Positions 24,981-33,264 of a stretch of DNA of 64,000 nucleotides are shown here, one piece after another. This DNA is from DASQFQ01 sp038327685. GTDB taxonomy: Bacteria > Actinomycetota > Thermoleophilia > Solirubrobacterales > Solirubrobacteraceae. The first letter of the stretch is position 1; every line of letters starts with the position of its first letter. Where the stretch lies: the NCBI GenBank assembly GCA_038327685.1, contig JBBQLH010000005.1:4322-68321 (forward strand), written 5' to 3'. The translations under genes were made by a program, and so were the position numbers. The notes beneath the pieces are model-generated. The model had not been told where the DNA came from. It made no database searches and saw only the letters and a list, made by a program, of their open reading frames with translations.

Positions 24981-25247
24981 ATGCCCCCGGTGAAGCTCCA
25001 TCGCTGCCCGAACACGTTCGTCAAGATCGGCGCGCACCCGTGCTGGAAGGTCCAGAAGGCGCTCGACGACAAGGGCATCGAGTACGAGGTCGTCAAAGGC
25101 CCGCTGCGCCGCGGCAAGCGCGACGAGCTCGAGCAGCTCAGCGGCCAGCGTCAGTATCCGGTGATCGAGTTCCCCGACGGCGAGGTCTACCGCGAGGAGT
25201 CCAAGGAGATGGCCGCCCGGATCGCCGCGGGCAAGCTCATCCCCTAA
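24981..25247 (+). CDS. Glutaredoxin/GST N-terminal-like thioredoxin-fold protein
   Basis: 88 residues. The pattern VKLHRCPNTFVKIGAHPCWK, KGIEYEVVKGPLRRGKRDEL, GQRQYPVIEFPDGEVYREES is a thioredoxin-fold module of glutaredoxin/glutathione S-transferase N-terminal type, including the cis-proline (YPVI). There is no CxxC motif: the cysteines are at 9 and 21, so classical dithiol chemistry is unlikely. Small stand-alone members are common in Solirubrobacterales as far as I recall. Function unassigned. Probably cotranscribed with the S55 gene. Confidence 0.7.
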   Translation: MPPVKLHRCPNTFVKIGAHPCWKVQKALDDKGIEYEVVKGPLRRGKRDELEQLSGQRQYPVIEFPDGEVYREESKEMAARIAAGKLIP

Positions 25248-25371
25248 GGACGCAACCTCCGCGCGCGCCGCGCGTTCCCTCCCCAGACCAGGACCCCGCA
25301 GGAGCTCGGGCGCCCGCCGGCGGGTGGAGAACCGAGGAGACGCCCCTCTCTCTCAACCCCCAGGGGTTGCC

Positions 25372-25661
25372 ATGAAGACTCGTGGGCACCCGACGGCCGT
25401 AACATCGTCTACCGCATCCACAAGCCCAATTCGACGATCAACTTCGAGGTCTCGCGGATGACCGCGTCGGGCCAGGGCATCACCAAGCTGACCGACACCC
25501 CGGCGGGCCAGGCGTCGAGCCAGCCGTCGTGGTACCCGGACCGCAGCGCGATCCTGTTCCGCCGCAGCGGCGGCACCGAGGGCCCCGGGGGCCTCTGGCA
25601 CATGGGCCTGCTCGGCGAGCAGCCGGAACGGCTGTTCGACCCGCCCGGCGCGCAGCTCTAG
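25372..25661 (+). pseudogene. Remnant of a TolB/PD40-type beta-propeller gene
   Basis: From about 25378 the frame encodes DSWAPDGRNIVYRIHKPNST, MTASGQGITKLTDTPAGQAS and SSQPSWYPDRSAILFRRSGG. These are two WD40-like PD40 (TolB) blades lacking the rest of the propeller. AGGGG and an ATG AAG (25372-25377) precede it in another frame, as if the start of a gene had been joined to the end of a propeller gene by an internal deletion. A GTG/ATG-initiated peptide from 25458 (67 aa) remains possible. Nothing recognisable lies in 25248-25371. Confidence 0.6.
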
Positions 25662-26944
25662 GCCGCGGCCGCCACCCCGAGCTCGGCCGCGACGGCGTCG
25701 AGCGCCTCGCCGATGGCGCTCGCCGCCGTGTCGATGTGCTCGCGCGTGGCGATCAGCGGTGGCGACAGCCCGACGGCGTCGCCGAGCGGCCGCACCAGCA
25801 CGCCGCGCTCACGGGCGTGGGCGGCGACCCGCAGCGGCGCCTTGGCGTCGCGCGCGAGCACCTCGCCCGAGAGCGCGACGGCGCCCAGCGCGCCGGTGCC
25901 GCAGCGGACCTCGCCGGCCAGCGCGTGCGAGCCGAGCGGGCGCAGCGCCGCGGCGAGCTCGGCCTCGAGCTCGAGCCCGCGCGACAGCAGCCCCTCGCGC
26001 TCGATGATGTCGAGGTTCGCGAGCGCGACCGCGCAGCTCGTGGGGTGACCCGAGTAGGTGGGCCCGTGGCGGAACCAGGGCGCGCCCTCCTCGTCCCAGA
26101 ACGGCGCCGCGATGGCGCCGCTCACGATCACGCCGCCGAGCGGCAGGTAGCCGCTGGTGACGCCCTTCGCAAACGTGATCATGTCCGGGCGCAGGCCCCA
26201 GCGCTCGGGCCCGAACCACTCGCCCAGGCGGCCGAAGCCGGCGATCACGGCATCGACCACGTGGAACACGCCGGTGCGCTTGCACAGCGCATCGACGCCC
26301 TCGAGGTAGCCCGGCTGCGGCGGGTGGACGCCGCCGGCGCCGATCACCGGTTCGACGAAGACCGCGGCGACGCGATCCGCGCCGACGCGCTCGATCTCGG
26401 CCTCGAGCGCCTCGAGCGAGTCGTGCGGGACCTGCGAGGAGTGCGGATCGAGCGGGCCGACGTCGGCGCGGTTGGCCGGGATGCCGCCGAGGCTCGTGCC
26501 GAGGCCGTGCGTGCCGTGGTAGCCCTGGCTGCGGGAGATCAGGTGCACGCGCTCGGGCTTTCCGATCGCGGCGGAGTAGCGCCGCGCGAGCTTGGCGGCG
26601 GTGTCGATCGAGTCGCCGCCGCCGCTGGTCAGGAAGACGCGCGCGTCGTCGACGGGGGCGAGCGAGCAGAGGCGCTCGGCGAGCTCCAGCGCGGGCGGGT
26701 TGGCGAACGCGCCGAAGCAGGAGTAGCTGGCCAGCTGCCGCATCTGCGCGGCCGCGGCCTCGGCGAGCTCGTGGCGGCCGTGGCCGACGTTGACGTTCCA
26801 GAGGCTGGCCGTGCCGTCGAGGTAGCGGCGGCCCTCGGAGTCGGTCACGTGGACGCCTTCACCGGCGACGATCGTCAGCTCGGCCGAGCGAACCGCGTGC
26901 ATGTCGGCGAACGGGTGCCAGAGACGTGTGTCGGAGTGGGACAT
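25658..26944 (-). CDS. Class III PLP-dependent aminotransferase
   Basis: 428 residues from the ATG at 26944. Motifs: WHPFADM near the N-terminus (as in BioA/omega-transaminases), SLWNVNVGHGRHEL, TSGGGDSIDTAAKLAR binding PLP phosphate, YHGTHGLGTS, and the PLP lysine in MITFAKGVTSGYLPLGG. The usual DExxxGFGRTG reads DAVIAGFGRLG, with Ala for Glu. The reaction is transamination of an amine or omega-amino acid with a keto acid. Substrate unknown. No biotin genes are near. It converges on the propeller remnant, overlapping by four bases. Confidence 0.88.
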   Translation of the reverse strand: MSHSDTRLWHPFADMHAVRSAELTIVAGEGVHVTDSEGRRYLDGTASLWNVNVGHGRHELAEAAAAQMRQLASYSCFGAFANPPALELAERLCSLAPVDDARVFLTSGGGDSIDTAAKLARRYSAAIGKPERVHLISRSQGYHGTHGLGTSLGGIPANRADVGPLDPHSSQVPHDSLEALEAEIERVGADRVAAVFVEPVIGAGGVHPPQPGYLEGVDALCKRTGVFHVVDAVIAGFGRLGEWFGPERWGLRPDMITFAKGVTSGYLPLGGVIVSGAIAAPFWDEEGAPWFRHGPTYSGHPTSCAVALANLDIIEREGLLSRGLELEAELAAALRPLGSHALAGEVRCGTGALGAVALSGEVLARDAKAPLRVAAHARERGVLVRPLGDAVGLSPPLIATREHIDTAASAIGEALDAVAAELGVAAAA

Positions 26945-26996
26945 AGCAATCAACCTACCCTCCGCATCGAGGTCGAATGGGAGAAACCGGGTGCGC

Positions 26997-27692
26997 TCAG
27001 CGCACCGCGCGGTACAGGCGCGCCAGCCGATCCGGCGGCGCCCCGGCGATCCACGCCCAGCGGATCAGCGTCCACGCGAGCCCCGTCCGCCACCAGCCCA
27101 GCGCCCGCCAGCGCCGCGGCGACGTCAGCGCCGGCCCGGGCAGGCACGCCGTCCGCCCGCGCCGCTCGAGCCGCCGGACCAGGTCGTGGTCCTCCATGAT
27201 CGGCAGGTCGGCGAAGCCGCCGAGCGCCTCCCAGTCCGCGCGGCGCAGCCACAGCGTCGAGTCGCCGTAGTAGATCCCGCAGCGCCGCTGCAGCGCGTAC
27301 CAGCGCGTCAGGCCGCGCGAGAAGCGATCCGCGCCGTGGAAGCGAAGCGCGAAGTTGCCGCCCGGGCAGGCCGGGTCGCGCAGCGCTCGCGTGAGCGAGC
27401 CGTAGGCGCCGGGGGGCAGCCGCGAGTCGGCGTGCAGGAACACGAGCAGCTCCCCGCCGGCCGCCGCGGCACCCGCGTTCTGCTGGCGCGCGCGGCCGCG
27501 CGGCGCCGCGACCATGCGCGGCGCGAGCGGGTGGGCGCGGGCGAGCGCCGCGCTGCCGTCGCGCGAGCCGCCGTCGGCGATCACCACCTCCCAGCGCCCC
27601 GGCAGCGCGGCCAGGTGATCGAGCAGCCCCGGCAGCACCTGCGTCTCGTCGAGCACGGGCACGATGACCGAGATGAGCGGCCGATGGCTCAG
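26997..27692 (-). CDS. TIGR04283-type family 2 glycosyltransferase, apparent CTG start
   Basis: 231 residues if started at CTG 27692, giving MSHRPLISVIVPVLDETQ, the standard GT2 first strand. The GTG at 27662 gives MPVLDETQ and loses that strand. DGGSRDGSAALAR and FLHADSRLPPG (the metal DxD-like motif) and GIYYGDSTLWLRRADWEALG, MEDHDLVRRLERRGR are GT2 motifs. The TIGR04283 group is named for arsenosugar synthesis in some species, but its substrate varies. The CTG overlaps the phosphorylase stop (CTGA), so the two are probably translationally coupled. Confidence 0.85.
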   Translation of the reverse strand: MSHRPLISVIVPVLDETQVLPGLLDHLAALPGRWEVVIADGGSRDGSAALARAHPLAPRMVAAPRGRARQQNAGAAAAGGELLVFLHADSRLPPGAYGSLTRALRDPACPGGNFALRFHGADRFSRGLTRWYALQRRCGIYYGDSTLWLRRADWEALGGFADLPIMEDHDLVRRLERRGRTACLPGPALTSPRRWRALGWWRTGLAWTLIRWAWIAGAPPDRLARLYRAVR

Positions 27693-28486
27693 TCGGCGTG
27701 GAAGCGGTAGACGATGCCGGCGGGGGTCAGGGCCGACTCGTCGATCCGCGGCATGGCGGCGCCCAGCACGCGCGCGAACGTCTCCGTGCTCGCGGCGATC
27801 AGCTCCAGCAGGCGCTCGACCGGCGTGGCGTCGGACTGGACCCCGTTGGCGTAATCCGTCGCGTAGCCGATCAGCGCGAACGGCAGCTCCGCCTCCCCGG
27901 CCAGCACGGTCTCCGGCCCCGCGGTCTGCGACACCGCCGTCACGCCGGAGGCGGCGAGCCCGCGGATCTCGGCCTTCGTGTTGAAGCGCGGCCCGTCGAC
28001 GTGGCCGTAGCAGCCGCCGTCACGCACCCCGACGCCGGCGTCGGCGGCGGCCGCCAGCAGCGCCGAGCGCAGCGCGGGCGAGAAGGGGTCCTCGTAGATC
28101 CAGTGGGCGCGATCGTGGTGGCCGGCCTGCTGGTGGAAGGTGCAGAGGCGCCCGTCGGCCAGCCGGTTGGCGGCGAAGTGCAGGTCGTCGAAGCAGATCA
28201 GCGAGCCCAGCTCGACCGCCGGATCGACCGCGCCGCAGACCGTCACGGCCAGCACCCCGGCCACGCCGAGCTGCTTGAGCGCGGCGATGTGGGCGAGGTG
28301 CGGGACGTGGTTGGAGAGCCGCACGTGGCCGTCGCCGTGGCGCGAGATGTGGAAGACGTCGACGCCGGCGAGCGAGCCCTGCGACACGTAGGCGTCGCCC
28401 CATTCCGTCGTGACGGGCTCCGGGGAGCCGCCGTCGAACCCCGGCAGCGAATGGGTGCCCGAGCCGGTGATGATCCCGATCGCCAT
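27689..28486 (-). CDS. MTA/purine nucleoside phosphorylase family (MtnP-like)
   Basis: 265 residues. GIITGSGTHSLPGFDG, ISRHGDGHVRLSNHVPHLAH, VTVCGAVDPAVELGSLICFD, VDGPRFNTKAEIR and TAGPETVLAGEAELPFALIG are signatures of the trimeric MTAP/PNP family, which cleaves 5'-methylthioadenosine or other purine nucleosides with phosphate. MTAP-type enzymes can also cleave 5'-deoxyadenosine, the by-product of radical-SAM chemistry. Here two radical-SAM genes lie within 4 kb, so clean-up of 5'-deoxyadenosine is a plausible role (inference). It is 11 bases downstream of the fusion gene and in the same direction. Confidence 0.85.
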   Translation of the reverse strand: MAIGIITGSGTHSLPGFDGGSPEPVTTEWGDAYVSQGSLAGVDVFHISRHGDGHVRLSNHVPHLAHIAALKQLGVAGVLAVTVCGAVDPAVELGSLICFDDLHFAANRLADGRLCTFHQQAGHHDRAHWIYEDPFSPALRSALLAAAADAGVGVRDGGCYGHVDGPRFNTKAEIRGLAASGVTAVSQTAGPETVLAGEAELPFALIGYATDYANGVQSDATPVERLLELIAASTETFARVLGAAMPRIDESALTPAGIVYRFHAD

Positions 28487-28497
28487 CGCGGCTGAGA

Positions 28498-30153
28498 TTA
28501 GACCGCGCAGTGGTAGGGCTGCGGGAGCGAGCCGTCCGCCAGTCGCAGCGCGAGGAAGCGCTCCATGATCAGGCGCTTGCCCTCGGCCAGCGACGCGGGC
28601 GCCGGCGCGACCAGCATGTCGGGCGAGGAGGCGAGGTCGGCGCCCACCGGGTGCCAGTGCAGCCCGTCCGCGGTGACGGTCAGCTCGGGCACCATCACGG
28701 CCTCGGAGACGGCGGCGCCGACGCCGTGGCGCTCGGCGAAGCCGCGCCGGACGAGCGGGCGCACCGCGAAGTCCTCGCCGCTCACGCCGACGCCGGCGAG
28801 CAGGCCGCGCAGCGCCTCGGCCTCGCCCGCGTTCGCCGGCGTCTCGGTCATCGCCACGCGCAGCGGGAGCCCGAGCTCGTGCGCGTGGGCGATGCCGGCC
28901 ATCGCCTGCTCGAAGGACCCCTCGCCGCGCCAGCGGTCGTGCGACGCGGCGCCGGCCCCGTCGATCGAGGACTGCAGCACGAGCCGCTCGCAGCCCGCGA
29001 GCCGCGCGAGGTCGCGCTCGCGACGGCCGCCGCGGAACAGCATCGCGTTCGTGAGGCAGACGGTCGGCAGACGCCCGGCGGCGTACTCGAGCATGTCCAC
29101 GATCGCCGGCTCGACGAACGGCTCGCCGCCGGTGACGTAGATCTCCTCGAAGCCCTCTGCGACCGCCTCGTCGACGAGCGCGCGGAAGCGCTCGAGCCCG
29201 AGCGAGCGCTTGCGCGCCCGCGGCGAGGACGCGACGACGCAGTAGTCGCAGGCCAGGTTGCAGTGGAAGTTCGTGTAGATCCACAGCCGCGGCGGGAACG
29301 TCGCGGAGCCGAACAGCGGCATCACCGGCCGCTCGCCGTCGGCCGCCGCCGGCGTGCCGGCCCAGCCGCGGTAGAGCTGGTAGCGGCCGCGAGCGCGCTC
29401 GGCGGGCGGCACGATCTCGAGGCACGTCGTCCACCAGCCGGTCTCGACCGTCTCGGCGAACGGCTCCGGCAGCCCCGCCGCGCGCAGGGCCGCCGCGTGC
29501 GCGCGCCAGTCGTAGGCGAGCGGCACCAGCTCCGCTCTCGCGTGCCCGTCGGCGAGATCGACGATCGCGTACCAGCCCTCGCGCCGGCCGTCGTTCGCGG
29601 GCCGGCCGATCGTGCCGACGTTGACGACGAGCGTCCCCTCGCACTCGCGCTGCCACGGGATGCCGGTGTGCGTGCATAGGAGCAGGCCGGCATGCGACGC
29701 GCCGACGCGCAGCGCCAGCTCGTCCTCCTCCAGCGACTCCCACACGAAGTCGTTGACCGCCAGCGGCGAGCCGTGCACGGCGTGGACGTCGACGCCACCC
29801 ACGGTCTCGCGCAGCTCGCCCGGCAGCGCGTGCATCCAGGCCGCGAACCCGGGGCTCGTGTGGGCGCGCGTGTAGTCGTACATCACCTGCGCGAAGTGGT
29901 TGTCGCGCGCGTCGGTATAGCCGCAGCCGCAGTCGAGGTCGCCGCGCCCGATCGCGACGTCGTAGTTGCCGGCGATGCACTCGATCCCGTGCTCGAGCAG
30001 CAGCGGCCACACCGCGTCGCAGGCGGCGCCGAAGCCGCCGAGGTCGCCGAGGCACAGCAGGCGCTCGGCGCCGCGCTCGCGCGCGTCGGCCGCGAACGCC
30101 TCGAGCGCCCACGGGTTGGCGTAGACGCCGCCGCAGACCGCGAGCCGGGTCAT
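28498..30153 (-). CDS. Degenerate metallophosphoesterase-radical SAM fusion
   Basis: 551 residues. The N-terminal ~260 residues follow the calcineurin-like phosphoesterase pattern, but ligands are lost: DxH reads CGGVYAN, GNHD reads GNYD, GHTH reads CTHTG, while LGDLGGFG and VHGSP remain. The C-terminal ~280 residues are radical SAM: CNLACDYC (C-x3-C-x2-C) binds the 4Fe-4S cluster, TGGEPF binds SAM, with a ten-residue-spaced SSIDG motif later. The product and substrate are unknown. ATG overlaps the cyclase stop (ATGA). Fusion of an apparently non-catalytic phosphoesterase domain suggests a nucleotide- or phosphate-binding role for that half. Confidence 0.85.
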   Translation of the reverse strand: MTRLAVCGGVYANPWALEAFAADARERGAERLLCLGDLGGFGAACDAVWPLLLEHGIECIAGNYDVAIGRGDLDCGCGYTDARDNHFAQVMYDYTRAHTSPGFAAWMHALPGELRETVGGVDVHAVHGSPLAVNDFVWESLEEDELALRVGASHAGLLLCTHTGIPWQRECEGTLVVNVGTIGRPANDGRREGWYAIVDLADGHARAELVPLAYDWRAHAAALRAAGLPEPFAETVETGWWTTCLEIVPPAERARGRYQLYRGWAGTPAAADGERPVMPLFGSATFPPRLWIYTNFHCNLACDYCVVASSPRARKRSLGLERFRALVDEAVAEGFEEIYVTGGEPFVEPAIVDMLEYAAGRLPTVCLTNAMLFRGGRRERDLARLAGCERLVLQSSIDGAGAASHDRWRGEGSFEQAMAGIAHAHELGLPLRVAMTETPANAGEAEALRGLLAGVGVSGEDFAVRPLVRRGFAERHGVGAAVSEAVMVPELTVTADGLHWHPVGADLASSPDMLVAPAPASLAEGKRLIMERFLALRLADGSLPQPYHCAV

Positions 30154-31319
30154 ATGGCGCGCCGGCGCGGGACCGCCACGACGGGGACGCCGCCGGCGTC
30201 ACGCACGGCCTTCGGGGTGACGCCCGGCAGCTCGCCGACGGTCCGGTACATGACCGTGAGCGGGTCGAGGCCGAGCGCGTGCGCGTCGTCGAGGTCGAGG
30301 CGCTCGACCACGGGCTTGGACGCGAGCAGGACGCCATCGCGCGCCGACTGCTGGATCCGCGCGGCCTCGTTGACCTCGTCGCCGAGCGCGGTCACCTCGA
30401 GCCGCCCGCCGGTCACGACCTGGCCGAGGTAGAGCGCGCCGCCCCAGTGGACGCCGGCGTTGATGTGGAGATCGCCGTCGGCGAACTCCTCCGGGCACCA
30501 GCCGACGATCTCGCGCCCCGCGTGCAGGGCGGCCTCGCACGCGGCGGCGCGCGAGCCGACCTGCTCGGCCAGGAAGAACGCGGTCACGCCGTCGCCCGCG
30601 TGGCGCCCGACGATCCCGCTCTTCACGACCACGCAGTGGTCGGCGAAGGTGGAGAAGCCGCGGATCAGCTCGAACCAGCGCTGGGTCGAGAGCCGCCGCG
30701 ACAGCGCGCTCGACGCCTGGATGTCTGCGAACAGGATCGCTGTCTCGTGGCGCGCGGGCTCCAGCAGCTCCGCCATGCGCGCGAACATCCCCTGGTTGCC
30801 GCGCGTGATCAGTGAGACGATGCTGGCCGGCGCGGCCGGCAGGTAGAGGGTCGTCCAGCCGACGCGCTCACCGCCCGGGTCGTGCAGCGCGAAGGTGAAG
30901 TAGCGCGTCTGCGCCGGCGGCAGGCCGCCCTGCAGGTAGGTCAGCTCGCCCCACCACAGCGTCTCCGGCGGTCGCGGCTCGAGCGGCCCGATCTCGCGGT
31001 CGTGGCCGGCCGGCAGGAGCGCCCGGATCACGTCCATCCCGCCCGGCGTGTCGTGCGCCATCAGCGGGATGTTCTTGCGCATCCACTCGATGGCGGTCTC
31101 GAACGGCACCATCCCGTCGAGCGACTCGGTTCGAACCGTGACCGGGTGCTTGCCGAGCCCGAGCTGCTCGAGCGGCCGGTTGCCGGCGAAGAAGCGGAAC
31201 TGGCTCGTCAGCCACACGAGGTTCCAGTCTCGGTCGTAGATCTCGGCGGCCGAGCCCGTGGCCTCGAGTTGCTCCGCGACCCGAGCCAGGAGGGGCTCCA
31301 GATCGGCGAGCGACGACAC
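30150..31319 (-). CDS. PAS-like sensor with class III adenylate/guanylate cyclase domain
   Basis: 389 residues. The N-terminal ~190 residues include a PAS-like part (EIYDRDWNLVWLTSQFRFF) and an aromatic-rich region. The cyclase domain has ILFADIQASSALSRRLS (first metal Asp), RHAGDGVTAFF (second metal Asp) and LGDEVNEAARIQQSA (Asn/Arg transition-state pair), so all metal and catalytic residues are present. The adenine-selecting lysine position before GD reads Arg, leaving cAMP versus cGMP versus other products open. It overlaps the phosphoesterase-radical SAM gene by four bases and diverges from a second radical-SAM gene. Confidence 0.85.
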   Translation of the reverse strand: MSSLADLEPLLARVAEQLEATGSAAEIYDRDWNLVWLTSQFRFFAGNRPLEQLGLGKHPVTVRTESLDGMVPFETAIEWMRKNIPLMAHDTPGGMDVIRALLPAGHDREIGPLEPRPPETLWWGELTYLQGGLPPAQTRYFTFALHDPGGERVGWTTLYLPAAPASIVSLITRGNQGMFARMAELLEPARHETAILFADIQASSALSRRLSTQRWFELIRGFSTFADHCVVVKSGIVGRHAGDGVTAFFLAEQVGSRAAACEAALHAGREIVGWCPEEFADGDLHINAGVHWGGALYLGQVVTGGRLEVTALGDEVNEAARIQQSARDGVLLASKPVVERLDLDDAHALGLDPLTVMYRTVGELPGVTPKAVRDAGGVPVVAVPRRRAI

Positions 31320-31327
31320 GCCGCATT

Positions 31328-31349
31328 CCTACCACGCGGCCGAGGTAGG
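31328..31349. promoter_or_regulatory. Inverted repeat in divergent promoter (possible operator)
   Basis: CCTACC at 31328-31333 and GGTAGG at 31344-31349 form a perfect 6-bp dyad with a 10-base spacer. It lies inside the 41-bp gap between the cyclase and radical-SAM starts. Its position could let one regulator control both transcripts. No known binding protein is implied. Confidence 0.4.
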
Positions 31350-31360
31350 GTCGTCCCGTC

Positions 31361-32728
31361 GTGAACCTGCGCGAGCTCGAGCTCCTCACGCGGCCGGAGC
31401 ACCCGGACCTCGAGGCCGCCCTCGCGCGGCGCTGGGAGGAGCTCCCGGCGCACGTGAAGACGCCCAACCAGATGCTGGGCCGCCGCACCGCCGGGTGCGA
31501 GGGCACGCACGGGGTGTTCCCGCGCTGCGACCTCGCCTGCACCCCGTGCTACCACTCGCGCGCGGCCAACCGGGTGCGCGTCGACGGCGATCACGCGGTG
31601 CGCGAGATCGACGCGCAGATGGCGCTGCTGCGCGAGCGCCGCGGTCCGGGCCAGAACGCGCAGCTGATCGGCGGCGAGGTGACATTGCTGGCGCCCGACG
31701 ACCACGCCGCGGCCCTGCAGGCGATGATCGACCACGGGCGCAAGCCGATGAGCATGTCCCACGGGGACTTCGACTACGAATACCTCGAGCGGCTCGCGCT
31801 CGACCCGGCGACCGGGCGGCCGCGCTTCACGCATCTCTCCTTCGCGGGCCACTTCGACTCGATGATGTTCGGCCGCCGCGGCATCCGGCGCGCCCGCTCG
31901 GAAGCCGAGCTCCACCCCTACCGGGCGCGCTTCGCCGAGCACTTCCAGCGGCTCGAGCGCGAGCACGGCGTAACGCACTACCTGGCCCACAACATGACCG
32001 TGACCCCGCGCAACCTCGGCGAGGTCGCCGGCGTCATCGGCGGCTGCCGCGACATGGGCTTCCGCATGTTCTCCTTCCAGCCGGCCGCGTTCATCGGCAA
32101 CGAGAACCGCTGGAAGGAGGACTACCGCGCGTTCTCGACCGACCGCGTGTGGGAGGAGATCGAGCGCGGCGCCGGCGCGCGCCTGCACTTCCGCGCCCTC
32201 CAGATCGGCGACGAGCGCTGCAACCGCACCGCCTACGGCGCCTACGCGGGCGACCGCTACGTGCCGCTGCTCGACGAGGACGACCCCGCCGACCAGCGCT
32301 GGCTGCAGGACTTCATCGCCGCCTTCGGCGGGATGGACTTCGTCGCGCCGCCCGCGCTCCTGGCCGCCCGGCTGGCGCGCGGCTTCGCGCGCCACCCGCG
32401 GGCGTTGCCGGGGCTGGCCGGCTGGGCGTGGCGCTTCGCGGCGCGGGCGGGCGGTCCGGTGCACGTCGCTCACCACCGGCCGCGGGCGCTGACCTTCGTC
32501 ATGCATGCGTTCATGGACGCCCGCGACGTGCGCCCCGCGTGGGAGGGCCTCCGCCGCGGCGAGCTGTCCGACGATCCGCGCATCCGCGCGACGCAGGAGC
32601 GCCTGCAGGCGTGCTCCTACGCGATGGCGCACCCCGAGGACGGGACGCTCGTGCCGGCCTGCGCCCAGCATTCGGTGCTCGACCCGGAGGAGAACCTGGC
32701 GCTCGCCGAGCTGCTGCCGCAGGCCTAG
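31361..32728 (+). CDS. Radical SAM protein, unassigned
   Basis: 455 residues from a GTG. The cluster motif is CDLACTPCYHS (C-x3-C-x2-C) at residues 56-63, with IGGEVTLL as the SAM-binding GGE-like motif. The body has SMSHGDFDYEYLERL, HLSFAGHFDSMMFGRRG, YLAHNMTVTPRNLGEVAGVI and FSFQPAAFIGN. The C-terminal part holds cysteines near CNRTAYG, QACSYA and PACAQHS, which could bind an extra iron-sulphur cluster. No substrate is known to me. It is transcribed away from the cyclase gene, with 41 bases between, and closely precedes a convergent SRPBCC gene. Confidence 0.8.
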   Translation: MNLRELELLTRPEHPDLEAALARRWEELPAHVKTPNQMLGRRTAGCEGTHGVFPRCDLACTPCYHSRAANRVRVDGDHAVREIDAQMALLRERRGPGQNAQLIGGEVTLLAPDDHAAALQAMIDHGRKPMSMSHGDFDYEYLERLALDPATGRPRFTHLSFAGHFDSMMFGRRGIRRARSEAELHPYRARFAEHFQRLEREHGVTHYLAHNMTVTPRNLGEVAGVIGGCRDMGFRMFSFQPAAFIGNENRWKEDYRAFSTDRVWEEIERGAGARLHFRALQIGDERCNRTAYGAYAGDRYVPLLDEDDPADQRWLQDFIAAFGGMDFVAPPALLAARLARGFARHPRALPGLAGWAWRFAARAGGPVHVAHHRPRALTFVMHAFMDARDVRPAWEGLRRGELSDDPRIRATQERLQACSYAMAHPEDGTLVPACAQHSVLDPEENLALAELLPQA

Positions 32729-32737
32729 TGGCGCCGC

Positions 32738-33199
32738 TCAGGCGGCGTCGCGCGGGACCTCGCCCCGCCACGCGCCGCTCTCGCGTCCGCGCGCCTCGAT
32801 CAGCTGCTTGAAGCGCTCGAGGTCGCCCTTCACGCGCCGGTCGGCGGCGCCGAGTGCGTCGCCGATCTTCTCCTTGATGCCCTCGGGCACCCAGTCCATC
32901 TGGACCATGACCCGGGTGCGCTCGTCATCGAGCTTGTGGAAGGTCACGACGCCGGCGTTGTCCTTGCCGTCCGTGTTGCGCCACGCGACGCGCTCCTCCG
33001 GCGACTGCTCGGTGATCTCGGCGTCCCACTCGTGGCGGGTGCCGCCGAACTCCGCGACCCAGTGCAGGCGCTTGTCGTCGAGCTGGCGCACCTCCTCGAC
33101 ACCGTCCATGAACTGCGGGAACTCCTCGAACTGCGTCCACTGGTTGTAGGCGGTCTGGACCGGCACCTCGAGGTCCATCGACTGCTCGATCGTCGACAT
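32738..33199 (-). CDS. SRPBCC-family (START-like) protein
   Basis: 153 residues from the ATG at 33199, with AAGGAGACA just before it. MSTIEQSMDLEVPVQTAYNQ, FEEFPQFMDGVEEVRQLDD, HWVAEFGGTRHEWDAEITEQ and VTFHKLDDERTRVMVQMDW match the polyketide-cyclase/dehydrase-like SRPBCC fold, which makes a deep hydrophobic cavity. Members of this actinobacterial subgroup have no defined ligand. It may be linked to lipid or membrane stress, but nothing here shows that. Confidence 0.82.
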   Translation of the reverse strand: MSTIEQSMDLEVPVQTAYNQWTQFEEFPQFMDGVEEVRQLDDKRLHWVAEFGGTRHEWDAEITEQSPEERVAWRNTDGKDNAGVVTFHKLDDERTRVMVQMDWVPEGIKEKIGDALGAADRRVKGDLERFKQLIEARGRESGAWRGEVPRDAA

Positions 33200-33264
33200 G
33201 CTGTCTCCTTCCGGGGGATCGATTTCCCCCGGAGTACGGGCGGGCGTCCGCCCGGGGTCAGCCC

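Noticed and set aside
27689..30337. 882-codon open frame containing the phosphorylase
   Set aside because: The N-terminal two thirds is an out-of-frame shadow of the fusion gene; the real start is the ATG at 28486.
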